A DNA stretch of 64,000 bases from Paramecium tetraurelia (lineage: Eukaryota > Ciliophora > Oligohymenophorea > Peniculida > Parameciidae), in contig NW_001798968.1 in the NCBI RefSeq assembly GCF_000165425.1, positions 190,922 through 254,921 of the forward strand, written 5' to 3'. Within the stretch, counting starts at the first letter, position 1. Each line of letters starts with the position of its first letter. A model generated the notes under the pieces. It saw only the letters and a list, made by a program, of their open reading frames with translations. It did no database searches and was not told the DNA's origin. Shown piece by piece: positions 1-13,239 of this stretch. Both the position numbers and the translations under genes were made by a program.

Positions 1-875
1 ATTTTACTAGAAGAATAAGCAAGAGAGATTCGGAGAAGAATAAGTTCAGATTAGATGGTAAAACAGTTTAAACTATATAGAAAAGATCAAATAGATTCTC
101 AAATGGTAAAAGCAAAACAGGATCTCCTGCTCAATCTAATTCAAGTGATTCTTAAAATAAGACCAAATTTTCTACGAATCGGAAAGCTTCAAATAGGTCT
201 CCAAATTCAACTGAAAGGTATTTGATGTCAGAAGAATGCAACATCCCAACAGAAAGTAGCCAACAAAAGAAAATAAGAAAACCTAAAATTAGAAATTTAA
301 AATTTAATCGAAGCTTGACCTATTTCAGTAAAGAAGTCATAGTCTTGAAATTTTAAGATGTCATTGATTAACCATAAAGTTAAAAGGAAGTCAAAGTAGA
401 GTCGCCGCAATTTTAAACTCTTAAGAATACCTTGGAAAATAAATAAACTTTGGATTAAATTTAATCCTTCAAGGACCCAACAATAACAATGAAAACACCT
501 ACTACTACTGGAGCAGAATTATCCAATAATGCAACATAATCGGCCCCATTTTTCATTCAATAACCATCCATTTCTAGAGAAAGCTCACCATCTAAATAAT
601 CGCATCCAATTACTTAAGTCAGTATGGAACCAAATATAAACAAACAATCCTTATCTGTAATCACAGAACAACAGTAACTAAAAAACAGATCACACACAGC
701 CGATCTGTCAGATGATCAAAAGAGTGTTACTCCAAGAAGTGTATTAAAATTATAGCAAAAGAACAATGATTCATTTAGAACTTAACAATAAGAAAAGCGT
801 AAGGTTAGATTTGATCTTCCTAATTCACATTACATCAAGGAGAGAATAAAGTAATAACAGAGATTCTTTAATTGA
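1..875 (+). CDS. 3' part of a Ser/Lys/Gln-rich protein (5' end outside window)
   Basis: One frame (codons starting at 3, 6, ...) is open to a TGA at 873-875 with no intron needed. TAA and TAG occur throughout and read as Gln. The protein is hydrophilic and low-complexity, rich in Ser, Lys, Asn, Gln and Pro, with repeated Ser-Pro and Thr-Pro pairs and a basic C-terminus ending in QQQRFFN. It looks like the disordered tail of a larger protein. I recognise no domain and cannot assign a function. Confidence 0.75.
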
Positions 876-1074
876 ATGATTTGTTTTTAAACATATATTA
901 ATTAATTTGGGGTTCTTTTATATTAACTAAATATAAAACAAAAATGATCATTTTTTCTCAAATTGCTTTTTGTACATCAGAAAACCTATAATAATTAATA
1001 AGAGTTATTTACTAATATTATTTTGAGTTAATTATTTTGGAGTTGAGATGTTTTATCTAAAATTAGTAAACTAA

Positions 1075-2055
1075 TCAGGTTCTTCTATTTAAGGATTTCT
1101 AGTTCTATGTGAGTCCTTTATAAAAAATATTTAATACAAGATCAGTGAATTCTGTTTATAGTTTTTCACTCTAAAATTCTATATTTGATAATCCACCTAT
1201 TGTTTTTGCTTGTTAGTCTTATTGGGTATCTATTTTCATCATACTATCGTCTTCCATTGTTCTTTGAGTAACTTATGTCTGTAGAGTAGGTTGAGTTTAT
1301 TTCTTTTTTATGATCTTAACTTTCTTCAAAGATCCAAATATTCTACCTAACTATTCCTCAGGTTTCTCAAATTAAGTACTTTCAAAGGCTTAGATAGCAA
1401 TATTCTTTGTATTATTGTTCGATTAATCAGATTTCTTTACTGAATCCATCTATACTAAAAATTCATCAGATTTAATTGATTTTGGAGACATTTCTGGTTC
1501 TTTTTTGCCAATCTCAATTTTATTAAATTAATTCGCTATATTTTTAAGATCCTATTCATCTGAGGTCTGCTTTTCTGAATCCACGAATCTGAAATTGATT
1601 TCAGAAGTTGATAATCTGAATTCTTGGTTTTTGTCCTCGTAGTCATAACGATTTTCAAATTATGGAGTGGGTTATTTAATATTAGGGGAGTTCTATTGTG
1701 AAAACAACTATTGACTCTAAGGATTTCTTGGAGTTTTGCATGGTTGGAAGATAATGTTGGCATTATAATAATGATTATTATTTTCTTTGTCTTAAACCCT
1801 TACTTTAGTAGCTATGAGAGGTGATTGATTGGTGGGTGACATTCTTTTCTGTGGATATATGATAGCTTTTGGTTGCTAGTACTTATATTGATCGATGCAC
1901 TTGAATTATTTCATGTATTTCTATTCATTTGGACTGAATTGCTGATTCACTACTACACATTTTCTTCCTTGAGGTGACCTACTGTAGCATTATTGTTGAT
2001 AAGTGGGGACTACTCTTTTAGTCTAGCATTACATGTAATTGGCAAATTAATTCAT
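1075..2055 (-). CDS. Hypothetical Gln/Asn-rich protein, about 326 aa
   Basis: Intronless open frame from an ATG at 2055 to a TGA at 1075-1077. It starts MNQFANYMQCQTKR and is dominated by Gln, Asn, Ser, Pro and Lys, with several Ser/Thr-Pro sites and no hydrophobic segment. No catalytic motif or zinc site was recognised. It lies 37 bp downstream of another minus-strand gene. The composition suggests a disordered scaffold or regulatory protein, but that is only an impression. Confidence 0.6.
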
Positions 2056-2091
2056 TATGTTTAACGGTTATCTTATATAATTATTAATTAA

Positions 2092-2884
2092 TCAATATTC
2101 ATCCATTATATTGCCAAGTTCCAATAAGAGGTCCTTGACATCAACATTAAGCTATTCCTAAATCTCTTCATTGTCCAACTCTGGGATTTCAGGTTGTTCA
2201 TTTTCATTCAAAGTTTTATCTTGTTACTCATTCAAAAATTGCACCTAAAACATATGAGTTTATTTTTACCTCTTCAAGTAGGATATCATCAATTAAGGCA
2301 TCAAAGATTTCTTTGAAATAAACATTATACATATTGAGCATTGGAGTAGCCAATTTGTTGATCAATTGAGTATTACGACACATTTCCTTTGTTGGATAAT
2401 AGGGTTTTTTGGTTTATTATTGAATTTGCTCTACCTCTCTTTATAATTGTTTCAATTCTTATATATGATTTTTGTATTCTTTTTTGTCTATTTGATTCTG
2501 CGCATTGATGACTCCACAGATATGCAAATACCTATTTTTCTCCTTTTCCTTTTTTGATATTTCTTCCTCCTTTGGTTAGAGTATAAATTCTTTATAATAT
2601 TGTTATCTGAGATCTTCAGTTAGTGTTGGTGGCTGAGATTACTCTTCAAAGATGGTGTTGAATTGATGTGAGGGCAATTATTTCTTTTCTTCGAATTAAT
2701 ACAATTTGACTTTATCCATCAATTGTCTATGTTAGGCTTTGGCCACTGAAATGAAGGGTAGTTGAGTAGTTTTGGTGTAGTTAAAGGAACTGATTTGTTC
2801 TAGATATTTTGTTTTTGTTTATACGTATTCGTAAGGATGAGGTTCAATTTATTTCAATTCTTCTGTTGTGAATAAAATAGACAT
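2092..2884 (-). CDS. Hypothetical coiled-coil protein, about 255 aa
   Basis: ATG at 2884, TGA at 2092-2094, with one textbook 25-nt intron (2245-2269). The spliced length divides by three. The middle is a charged Lys/Glu/Gln heptad-like stretch, probably coiled coil, followed by the segment MLNMYNVYFKEIFDALIDD and an acidic C-terminus with LLLELGNIMDEY. No signal peptide or membrane segment. Family not recognised. The intron sits after GAG with 3' TTTTAG and marks the genome as Paramecium-like. Confidence 0.7.
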
Positions 2885-3046
2885 AATAATTATAATAATA
2901 CATACAGATATAAAAATTAATTAGTATTGAAAATTTCATTCTATTTACCCTTTTATTTTCACAGATTGCATTCTCCTTCTTTATAAGCGTTGTTACACTG
3001 AATCTTCCTACTCTTGCAAAGCTCTATGATAATCAAATTAGATAGA

Positions 3047-3601
3047 TCACTTATTGTGCATTCTTGTAACGCGTTGAGATTCATAACCATGATATTCTAA
3101 CAATTGGTTAACTTACAATTTTTGATCTTGCTCTTTGATGTATTTGAGTTGATTTTCTACTTCCTATTATTTCTAAGATTTCTGAACAATCGCCTATTTC
3201 GAAGAAGGAGGCAATGGAGGAACCTTATCTTAATTTTCTGAATGTGATGTCTTCTTAAGTGCTGTTTCATGTTTCAACTCTTCATAAGCAACATTCATGC
3301 ATTGATTAACTGTTCCTCTCATTAATAATTGCTACGTTTTATTTTTAAAAATCAAAAACTTGTTGCTTTTAATCGATTCAAAGTATTCCACTCCGATCTA
3401 CTGTATAAGATGGTAAAATACTCGATATAATTCCAACAATTGATTAACAACTTCTATGGTTACATTATTGCATTCAACTTCCATTTCTAAAAATAGGACA
3501 TTCTCAGCGAAAAATGGTGGTAAATTCTTTGAATGCTCCCAGAATAAGGATTTACCAATCTCCTTGGTCTGTCTTTCCTTGGATCCATTTCTTGAACTCA
3601 T
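3047..3601 (-). CDS. Hypothetical protein, about 184 aa
   Basis: Intronless frame starting MSSRNGSKERQ. The N-terminal half is globular-looking with a hydrophobic, helix-rich stretch around residues 35-75. The C-terminal half is Gln/Lys-rich with a proline run (VPPLPPSSK). It ends at TGA 3047-3049. A second open stretch in another frame continues to about 2959, but no intron of suitable length connects it, so I end the gene here. Function unknown. Confidence 0.6.
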
Positions 3602-3786
3602 ATATAATATTTCTTAATACAATAATAAATTAAAATATATTATTGATCAAAATCAAATGTAAACGTTATTTTCATCCATATTCTGCCACTCAATATTCCA
3701 CTATCATATATTTCGAAACCAATAAATAATTATTATTCATACATACACAACTATAAAACATTACAATTTCTACAAACCTCTTCTTC

Positions 3787-4347
3787 TCATTCTCCGTTGC
3801 AACAAAAACCAAGCAATCCCCACATACTCCTTCTATCCTTTACCTTTTTTTAAATCATGGGATGCTTCGAAGGAGTCAATGACATGAATATTTTGTTAAA
3901 ACATTTCTAAACGTTCTCTCCTGTCTTTGCAGAAACAAAATACACTGGACTTTTAGAAGTTATATCTGAACTTATGCTCAGATCCAGTAAGTCCATTTTA
4001 TTTCCCACAATAAATGTTGGGATGGTTCTTAACTCATTTTCTATCAAGTGACACCAACTTTCTATTTGTTCTTAGTATTTATCTTAGGAAGCATCGAAAC
4101 AAATGATCACTGCATCGATTTGGCTCATAATTCTATTCAAAATTTGTCTATAGGCTTCGCAACCACTAGTATCATAGAGTTTAAATATGTAGTTGACATT
4201 TTTGACGCCAACAATTCTTTGGTAATAATCAATTCCTATGGTTGCTTATGTTTCAAAAAGAAATTCCTCTCCCTTCAGACATCGAACTAGGGATGATTTT
4301 CCACTCCTGGAATCCCCTATCAAAGCTACCTTAAATTGTTTTATCAT
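3787..4347 (-). CDS. Rab/Ras-like small GTPase with atypical switch II
   Basis: A 186-residue intronless GTPase. It has a P-loop GDSRSGKS near residue 10, the guanine-specificity motif GNKMD, and a VSAKTG motif. The C-terminus carries a CC pair (GFCCNGE) that could be prenylated, although the pair is not at the very end. The usual WDTAGQE is YDTSGCE, so the catalytic Gln is Cys. An Arg also sits in the P-loop at the position after Ras Gly12. Family membership is clear. A role in membrane traffic is inferred from the family, and slow GTP hydrolysis is a prediction. Next to the divergent DDI1 gene. Confidence 0.88.
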
Positions 4348-4839
4348 GAAATTATTATTTAAGGTGATATAAATTTAAGAATTTAAAACAATTTAAATTA
4401 TATCATAATGCACACTATTATTATAATTACGTAACCTATTATTATCTAATGAAATTGCAGTATTATGATTGCTATTTCATCATCATTATTCCAATTGCCA
4501 TACAATGTTGTAATGATACATATTATCATTCCGTTTTATGATATCAATTTCGGAAATTTTAATTGTTACAATGATGTCTTTTCAAATGGATTCTCTTTTC
4601 TATCAGATTAGTTTCAATTTAATTTAAATCTCAAATTAAATTTTAAAATTTTGGAAATATCACATTCTCCTCTCTTTTGTTGATCTTTGTAAATGATCAA
4701 TGGAGAGGTTCATTATTTCAATGAGGAAAATGTCAGAAATTGAAATAATATTTAAAAAAATTATGTTTATTGAAAAGAGATTAGGATTATTTTGTTTAAA
4801 AAAATCATAATAAAAATAATTAATAAAGTAAATTTACGA
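4348..4839. other. AT-rich divergent intergenic region
   Basis: About 490 bp between the start of the Rab-like gene (minus) and the start of DDI1 (plus), so it should hold both promoters. I see only A/T-rich sequence and short poly-A and poly-T runs. No gene or defined element was recognised. Confidence 0.6.
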
Positions 4840-6219
4840 ATGTCCTTCCGATTACAAGTCACAGATCCCGTCAAAGATAAAATATCAATGTTGGAAGTCG
4901 AATAAACACTTACTGTATTGGACTTAAAAGCATTAATAGAAGTTGAAGTAACCTTTATTCTTAAATCCAAGTTCCAAATAGCTGTCGCTCGACAATAATT
5001 GATCTATGGAGGAAGATTAATGAATGATAATGATACTCTCTCAAAATATAATATGCAAAATGAAGATTTGGTTCTTATTGAAAGGAAACCCAAATAGTAA
5101 AGAACCCCATTGGAATTGGAAGCCATCAAATTCATTAAGCATTTCCAACAAAACCCCCATTTGATTGAGGCCATCAGAATCAAAGATCCCAAACTTGCAG
5201 AATCAATAGAAAAAAAGAAATTAGCAGGTGTCATGGAATACATTTAGAATTAAGTATTGTTATTCATTCATTTTAGCAATAAAAAAAATTCTAAGAGTAA
5301 CAAGAATACATCAGGAAAATGTAACAATTGGAGTAGGATCCTCTAAACCCTGAAAATCAGAAGCTAATTGAAGAAATGATCAACAAAAAAAATATTGAAG
5401 AAAATCGAGAATATGCAGAAGAATACATTCCAGAAAGTTTTGGAACTGTTACTATGTTATACATTGAACTCTCAATAAATCGTCATCCAGTATAGGCCTT
5501 TGTTGATAGTGGTGCACAAAGTACAATCATGTCCAAAGCATGTGCAGAGAGATGTGGAATCATGAGATTGGTTGATACTCGTTTTTAAGGTATCGCTCAA
5601 GGAGTGGGTACATAAAAAATCATTGGAAGAATTCATGTCGTTGAAATGTAGATATTGGATCAAGTAATCAATTCATTTTAATAATTAGTTTTTGCCATGT
5701 TCTTTGACTATTTTAGATGGAGATGGCATCGATTTCCTGTTTGGCTTAGACATGCTCAAACGATATTAAGTAATTATTCACTCTAACCATTAGTGCAATA
5801 TCAATTTGAAGGATAATTGTTTAATCTTTCCAAATGAAAAATTGAGCGTTTAATTTCTTCCAGAAGGCTAAATTAATAAAAGAATAAGTATTTAATAGGA
5901 AGAGGAAATCTTAAAAAGACAAAACAGTGACTCATAGATACAAGAGGAGTAGCCTATCAAAACCTCAAATCAGCCATAATAGCAATAATAACCATAACCA
6001 TAATAATAATAATAGCAATAATAATAACAATAATAATAATAAAAATAATAATAACCAAGTGCGATTAAAAGTAATTCCAGATATCCAGAATCTTCAATTT
6101 AGGCAATTATCAATCTTGGTGTCACTAGAGCTGAAGCAATAGTTGTATTGGATTAAACAAATGGAAATATAGAACTAGCAGCATCTATTATAATGTAGTA
6201 AAAATATGGTTTCAACTGA
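4840..6219 (+). CDS. DDI1: DNA-damage-inducible protein 1 (Ddi1), UBL-retropepsin-UBA
   Basis: Four introns (4948-4971, 5254-5276, 5664-5688, 5770-5793; 23-25 nt) give 427 residues. An N-terminal ubiquitin-like domain (about 1-75) contains [15 protein letters not shown] retroviral-type aspartic protease domain follows, with the active-site motif [12 protein letters not shown] (catalytic Asp about 207) and the later strand [12 protein letters not shown] poly-Gln linker leads to a C-terminal UBA-like domain ([20 protein letters not shown]). The full three-domain set is the classic Ddi1 shuttle, which brings ubiquitinated clients to the proteasome and can act as an endoprotease. The first intron lies inside the UBL; leaving it in would break the domain. 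Domain order, active site and length agree. Confidence 0.95.
5977..6054 (+). repeat. Poly-Gln tract in DDI1 encoded mostly by TAA/TAG
   Basis: Twenty-six codons, almost all TAA with a few TAG and CAA and occasional CCA or AAA, between the protease and UBA domains of DDI1. At DNA level it is an imperfect (TAA)n microsatellite. It can be a Gln tract only because TAA/TAG are sense codons here. Confidence 0.9.
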
Positions 6220-6861
6220 AAAGTTCATCGTAATTATGCTTCAATTATATAATATAATTATGTTTTAAATTTGCTATCTCTTTTTTATATTATTCTTTTT
6301 TGATCATTTTTATTCTTCCAGATTTATTGAATCACTACATAAATGAAATTATGATCAATTATCATGAAATTCATTTTTTTTCAATTAGATTCTATTTACA
6401 AATTCACTTTTTTACAATTATCCAATTGTTATTTCTTTAATATCAAAGGATCATAAAATACTTATTCTCCTAAAGAATTCATCTGATACTTTCATATCAT
6501 GAGAAGGACGAGGCTCTTATACTAATTTTATCTACTAATCATATTAATCCAATTCATAGGATTTTCACTTAAATTTTTTTATTCCATATTTTCAGAAGTC
6601 TATTTGAACTTTAAACACTCTAATTTTAGCAAGAATTTATCCCATTATAAAAAGTTGCTAAAAGCAAGAAAATTCTTACTGAACTTAACTTCAAACTTCT
6701 TAGGTTCTCTTTTCCTTTTTTTGTCAATTATAATACATTGATTGAACAAACTTAAAACAGTTGCCTTAAGTAATTAATCGTAATTTAAATGAAAAATACA
6801 TAATGAATAATTGAAATTAAAACAATATTTATTCTATTGAGTAATAAATAATAAACACAAA
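6220..6861. other. Convergent intergenic region, 640 bp
   Basis: Lies between the 3' ends of DDI1 and the ABCG gene. It is AT-rich. A plus-strand frame 6499-6741 (80 codons, two hydrophobic segments) is open, but runs of this length are common by chance when TGA is the only stop. I do not call it a gene. Confidence 0.5.
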
Positions 6862-8724
6862 TCATTATTATTTCTATCTTAAGGAGTGTAGAAACATATA
6901 AGCAAACATCCTTATAACAAGGAATAAGGCAATTAAGATTCCTACTGATTCCCACTAACCTACATTAAATCCTAAGACATCATTTGGGTCACCAAAATCA
7001 TATGATCTACTTTGAAATTCATTTCTGGCTATTGCTTCAAAGGAATACTTAATTGGACTTACATATTAAATCCATCCAATCCAATTGTAGAATTGCTTAG
7101 GATTTGCATAAAAACCAGAAAAAGCAAATAATGGCAGCAAAGCTAATGGAACAAACCCTGTTGCTGCTTTTATATCATTAAATGCACAGCCTGCCATCAA
7201 ACCAATACTATTTCCATTCAAGCATGTCAAAACCGCAATGAATATATGAGTAATCACAATTCCACCATTCATATGGTTTAAACCAACCATCCAATAAAGG
7301 ATTAGTTCTTAAATTATTGGAGTGATTAGACAAAAAGGTATTTCTACAAAGGATTTCCCCATAAAATAAGAAAATGTTGTGTAAAGTTTTGAGTTCTCCT
7401 CTCTTAAGAAAACATCCCTCTCAGTGGCAAACTACAAAACTACTGGGAATAAAGAACTAAAAGTCATATTCATGCACAAGAAAAACAACAAGCCTGCCAT
7501 GCTTGAATAATCAACGTAGGTTCCCTAAGTAGATCCAATACCATAATATGTTCCTCCTATGAGGAGTCCCATAAACAATGCCATTCCAAATCTTTATCTA
7601 ATTAGTAATTTATCTCTAAAATAAGATTTAAGTGCTCTTTTTGCTATAAGATTTATTTAATATAAGGTTGAAGTCTCTACTTTTTTGAATTATATCTGAG
7701 ACTTTGAGGATGATTCAATTTCCTTTTGCACTTTTGATGCCCATTAATTATCATATTCTTTAAAATAAGTTTGAAAATTATCCACATTAGTTTGACTCTC
7801 CTAATGCATTATACTAATCATGTAATCTAAAGGGTTACTATGATCTGGACAACTAAATCCTATTCCTTAAAAATAATCAACTAAATTTGATCTTGGTCCC
7901 TAATAAATGAACTTTCCTTAAACCAATAGCATAATTCGATCAAAAAGCAAATAAATATCTGATGATGGTTAATGTATTGTAAATACAATAGTTCTATCCT
8001 GGTCATGAGCTAAAAGAGTCAATTCATGTCTAGATTAAATAATTATAATTACATAATTTGGAAGGCTGTGAATGAGTCTAATCCAGAAGTAGGTTCATCA
8101 AGTAGAATACAACTAGGATTAGTCACAAGTTCAAATCCAATTGAAGTCCTCTTCTTTTCTCCTCCTGAAATACCTTTAAGATTTGGTCCTCCTATTATGG
8201 CATTCTAACATCTTTCTAATTTCATGGTCTTTATTGTGTCTTCAACTCTTTTTAATTTCAGGTCTGGATCAGTGTACTTTAAATTGGCTACAAACTCTAA
8301 AGCCTCTCTTGGAGACAGTGTCTCGAATAATACATCATTCTGCATAACATAAGCAGCAAAATTAGAAAATGTTTCAGAGTTGTACTCTATATTATTCACA
8401 AACACTTTTCCTGTCAATCTGGCTGTTTTAGTATTGGAGATTCTTGCAGATAGAATATTTAAGAGAGAAGTTTTTCCAGCTCCTGATGCTCCCAATATTG
8501 CAGTTACTTCTCCTCCCTTACAAAAGCCATCTAAATTATTTAATATCTGTCTTGATTCTTTATATTAAAATAAAGTTATTACATCCTTTAGTATCAACTA
8601 CGGAATAATTTATATTTTTAAATGCTAAATCCACCACTTTTCTTGATCTGAGGCTCTTAGAACTCATAGCAGTTTCATTTAACCGTGCTATTTCTATTTA
8701 TTGCTGAACTGTGATTTCTTACAT
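6862..8724 (-). CDS. ABCG-family half-transporter
   Basis: Two introns (8558-8582, 25 nt; 8030-8052, 23 nt) give 604 residues, normal for an ABCG half-transporter. The nucleotide-binding domain comes first: Walker A GASGAGKT at about 70-77, Q-loop MQND, signature ISGGEKKR, Walker [13 protein letters not shown] and H-loop TIHQPSS. The membrane domain follows, with about six hydrophobic segments and the ABCG-typical FSGFYANP region. Such proteins dimerise and export lipids or xenobiotics; the substrate cannot be told. The first intron splits a Gln codon so that T and AA are joined by splicing into TAA. In-frame ATG at 8724; no better upstream start seen. Confidence 0.95.
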
Positions 8725-9045
8725 TAATATTAGAGTAAGAACACTTCATTTAGTTAAAAATTAGTTGCTAGAATTCTCTAATTCCAAAATAATATTAATT
8801 AATATATATATATATTATTTTATTCTTAAAATATAGAATTTTATAATAATATAAAATTTTTTAAATAATTAATGGGGTGTTTTTATTAAGAATTATAATC
8901 ATTGTAAAAATAATTAACAACCTTTTTATTTCGCTTTGATTCTAAATATTTTTACATAAATACATTAATTTCAGTAATTTTGTAATAACCCTTTGAGATG
9001 AAAATATAATTTTTCAATCAAGAAATATATATGAATTAATAAATA
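8725..9045. other. AT-rich intergenic region
   Basis: About 320 bp between two minus-strand genes. It holds the ABCG promoter region and the CDPK 3' end. Long A/T runs and a short TATATA repeat near 8806 are the only visible features. Confidence 0.6.
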
Positions 9046-10946
<1,901 letters not shown>

Positions 10947-11328
10947 AATAAAGAATAATTTTAATAAAAATCAACTTTCATCTTGCTGATTTTTCGAGAG
11001 ATCTTTCAAATAAAACATAATGACAAATTTAATATAAATTTATCTGTATAAGAATTCTGAAAGACTTTGGATAATTTGGTGACAGTGAGATTAATCAAAA
11101 TATTGAAAAAATCACTGGTTGCAATTTAGAAAGTGATTTTTTCATCAAAAATTTTGGTAATATGAGAAACAGAGATTAATGGTATAATAGTTGGAATAAA
11201 TGAGAATGTAATATATGCGATTTGATTTTAATATTCATAATTTCCATGAAATAGCCAATTAAATTAATTTATAATTGTAAATTTGATATTTAGCAGAACA
11301 CGATTTCAAAGGATAAATAAATAATAAA
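10947..11328. other. AT-rich divergent intergenic region
   Basis: About 380 bp between divergent CDPK and H1-like genes. It presumably contains both promoters. No recognisable element beyond A/T-rich sequence. Confidence 0.6.
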
Positions 11329-11647
11329 ATGGCAAAAGGAGGAAAGAGCAGAAGTTAAAGCAAATCAGGAAAAAGTAAATTGATTGATAACTAAATTATT
11401 AGAGAGTGGATCAGCTACAAAAAAGATTAAGAAGTAAGTTCCAGCTGCTTCACCTGCAAAGGTTGATGTTGCAACCACTGCAGCACCAAAGACTCCAGTA
11501 GCATCTGCAAAGAAGGATTCTGCTAAAAAATCTACTCAAAAGAGTACATAAAAAAGCACTTAGAAATCAGTAAAGAAAAGTGCAGCCAAGAACTCAACTA
11601 AGAAGGGAAGTGCATAAAAAGGAAAAAGTGGAAAGAAAGCATAATGA
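11329..11647 (+). CDS. Small lysine-rich nuclear protein, linker-histone-like
   Basis: One 28-nt intron (11375-11402) gives 96 residues. The protein is almost entirely Lys, Ser, Ala, Thr, Gln and Gly with KKS, KST and PAK motifs, and is strongly basic with no globular segment. Ciliate macronuclear H1 proteins are known to lack the central globular domain and look like this, so a linker-histone or chromatin role is the best guess. Composition alone cannot exclude another basic nucleic-acid-binding protein. The next gene starts 36 bp downstream on the same strand. Confidence 0.8.
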
Positions 11648-11682
11648 TTAATATAATATATATATTATAATATAATTATAAA

Positions 11683-13106
11683 ATGTCTCTTAAAGATTTC
11701 AAGATTATATCAAAATTAGGTTTAGTTTACTAATATGATAGGTGAGGGAGCATACTCAATAGTGTACAAGGTAAAAAGAATTGAAGACAATTCAGAGTAT
11801 GCCTTAAAAAAAGTTAATCTTACAAATTTGAGTGATAAGGAGAAATAAAATGCCTTAAATGAAGTCAGAATATTGGCATCCATCAAAAATCCATATATCA
11901 TTAGCTACAAGGAAGCTTTCATTGATGTTAATAGTAATTCATTATGGTAATAAAATTTGATAATATTAAAACAGTATTGTAATGGAACTAGCAGATAACG
12001 GAGATCTCTTATAATCAATTTAGAAATGTGCCAAATCTAATACAACGATGAGTGAAAATGACATTTTGAAAATTACCTTTCAAATTGCAAGTGGTTTAAA
12101 AGCATTGCATGATTTGAAAATATTCCATAGAGACTTAAAAAGTGCAAATGTTTTTTTGTAATCCAACGGAGATGTGAAATTGGGAGACATGAATGTTTCA
12201 AAAGTAGCCAAAAAGGGATTACTCTATACACAAACAGGAACACCATATTATGCAAGTCCTGAAGTATGGAAGGATCTGCCCTATGATCAGAAATCAGATA
12301 TCTGGTCGTTGGGATGTGTCACATACGAAATGGCTGCACTCAAACCACCCTTTAGAGCTGAAGATATGGAAGGACTCTACAAGAAAGTTATAAGAGGTAT
12401 CATTCTAATATCATACCATTTAGGCCTATATCCAAAACTTCCATCATAATATTCGTAAGATTTGCAGAATGTCATAAGAATGATGTTGTAGGTCCAAACC
12501 AATTTAAGACCGACATCATACGCTCTAACTGAACTCCCCTATTTCAATAGATTTAAAACACACATCATAGATGATCAAAGCAAATTGCTCAATACCATCA
12601 TATTCCCAAAGAACCAAATTTCTATAGCAAATATGTTGCCTAAAGCCAATTACAACAATCATAAATTCAAAACTGAGGCCAATCAACATAGTGACACACA
12701 GGAAACTATTCAAAGACATAGACAAACAACTCTTGGAGCTGGTTCGCATCAATCTTCACCAAATCCTACTAGAATTTCGCAATATCTGGCAGAGTAAGAA
12801 ATGCTATTAAGTATTTATATATTAATTAAAGAATAATAGTATTCAGTAAATTATGCTACAAAAAATAAGAAAACACATAACTATTCTGATAGGAATGTGA
12901 TTGCCAAGATCCTACTTGAGTATTAGAAGGAAGTGCCCATTTATAAACAAATAAAATAACGAAATCGAAGACTCTCGTAGGAGGAAACTCCGTATCTATA
13001 TCAGAGGAGAATTAGTCAGCTTCCTGCTTTAGAGGAACATTCTCCAAATCAGAAACGACATCCTCGGAATTAGAGTATGCCAACTTCCAATTTACCTATA
13101 ATCTGA
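11683..13106 (+). CDS. NEK-family serine/threonine kinase
   Basis: Three introns (11720-11741, 11947-11974, 12397-12423) give 448 residues. The kinase domain occupies about residues 3-260: Gly-loop GEGAYSIV, VMELADNGDL, catalytic loop FHRDLKSANVFL, activation segment TGTPYYASPEVW and DIWSLGCV. These match NEK kinases, which act in centrosome/basal-body and ciliary control. The Mg-binding DFG motif reads DMN: the Asp is kept, Phe and Gly are replaced. The C-terminal 190 residues are Gln/His/Asn-rich without clear structure. A further intron near 12817 is possible but not needed to keep the frame open. Confidence 0.9.
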
Positions 13107-13239
13107 CGATGGATATATATATTAATTCTGCTAAATTATCCCAATTTACTTATTGTAATCGTGAGTTCTGTGTTTAATGACATTAATTTAAATATTAATA
13201 AGTGTTCTGATTAATATTTTTTTTAACGATCTTAAATTT

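Noticed and set aside
3097..3116. Possible 20-nt intron extending the gene to 2959
   Set aside because: Its length does not restore the frame; the unspliced frame ends cleanly at 3047.
6499..6741. Possible 80-aa membrane protein
   Set aside because: Open runs of this length occur often by chance when only TGA stops; no intron or family support.
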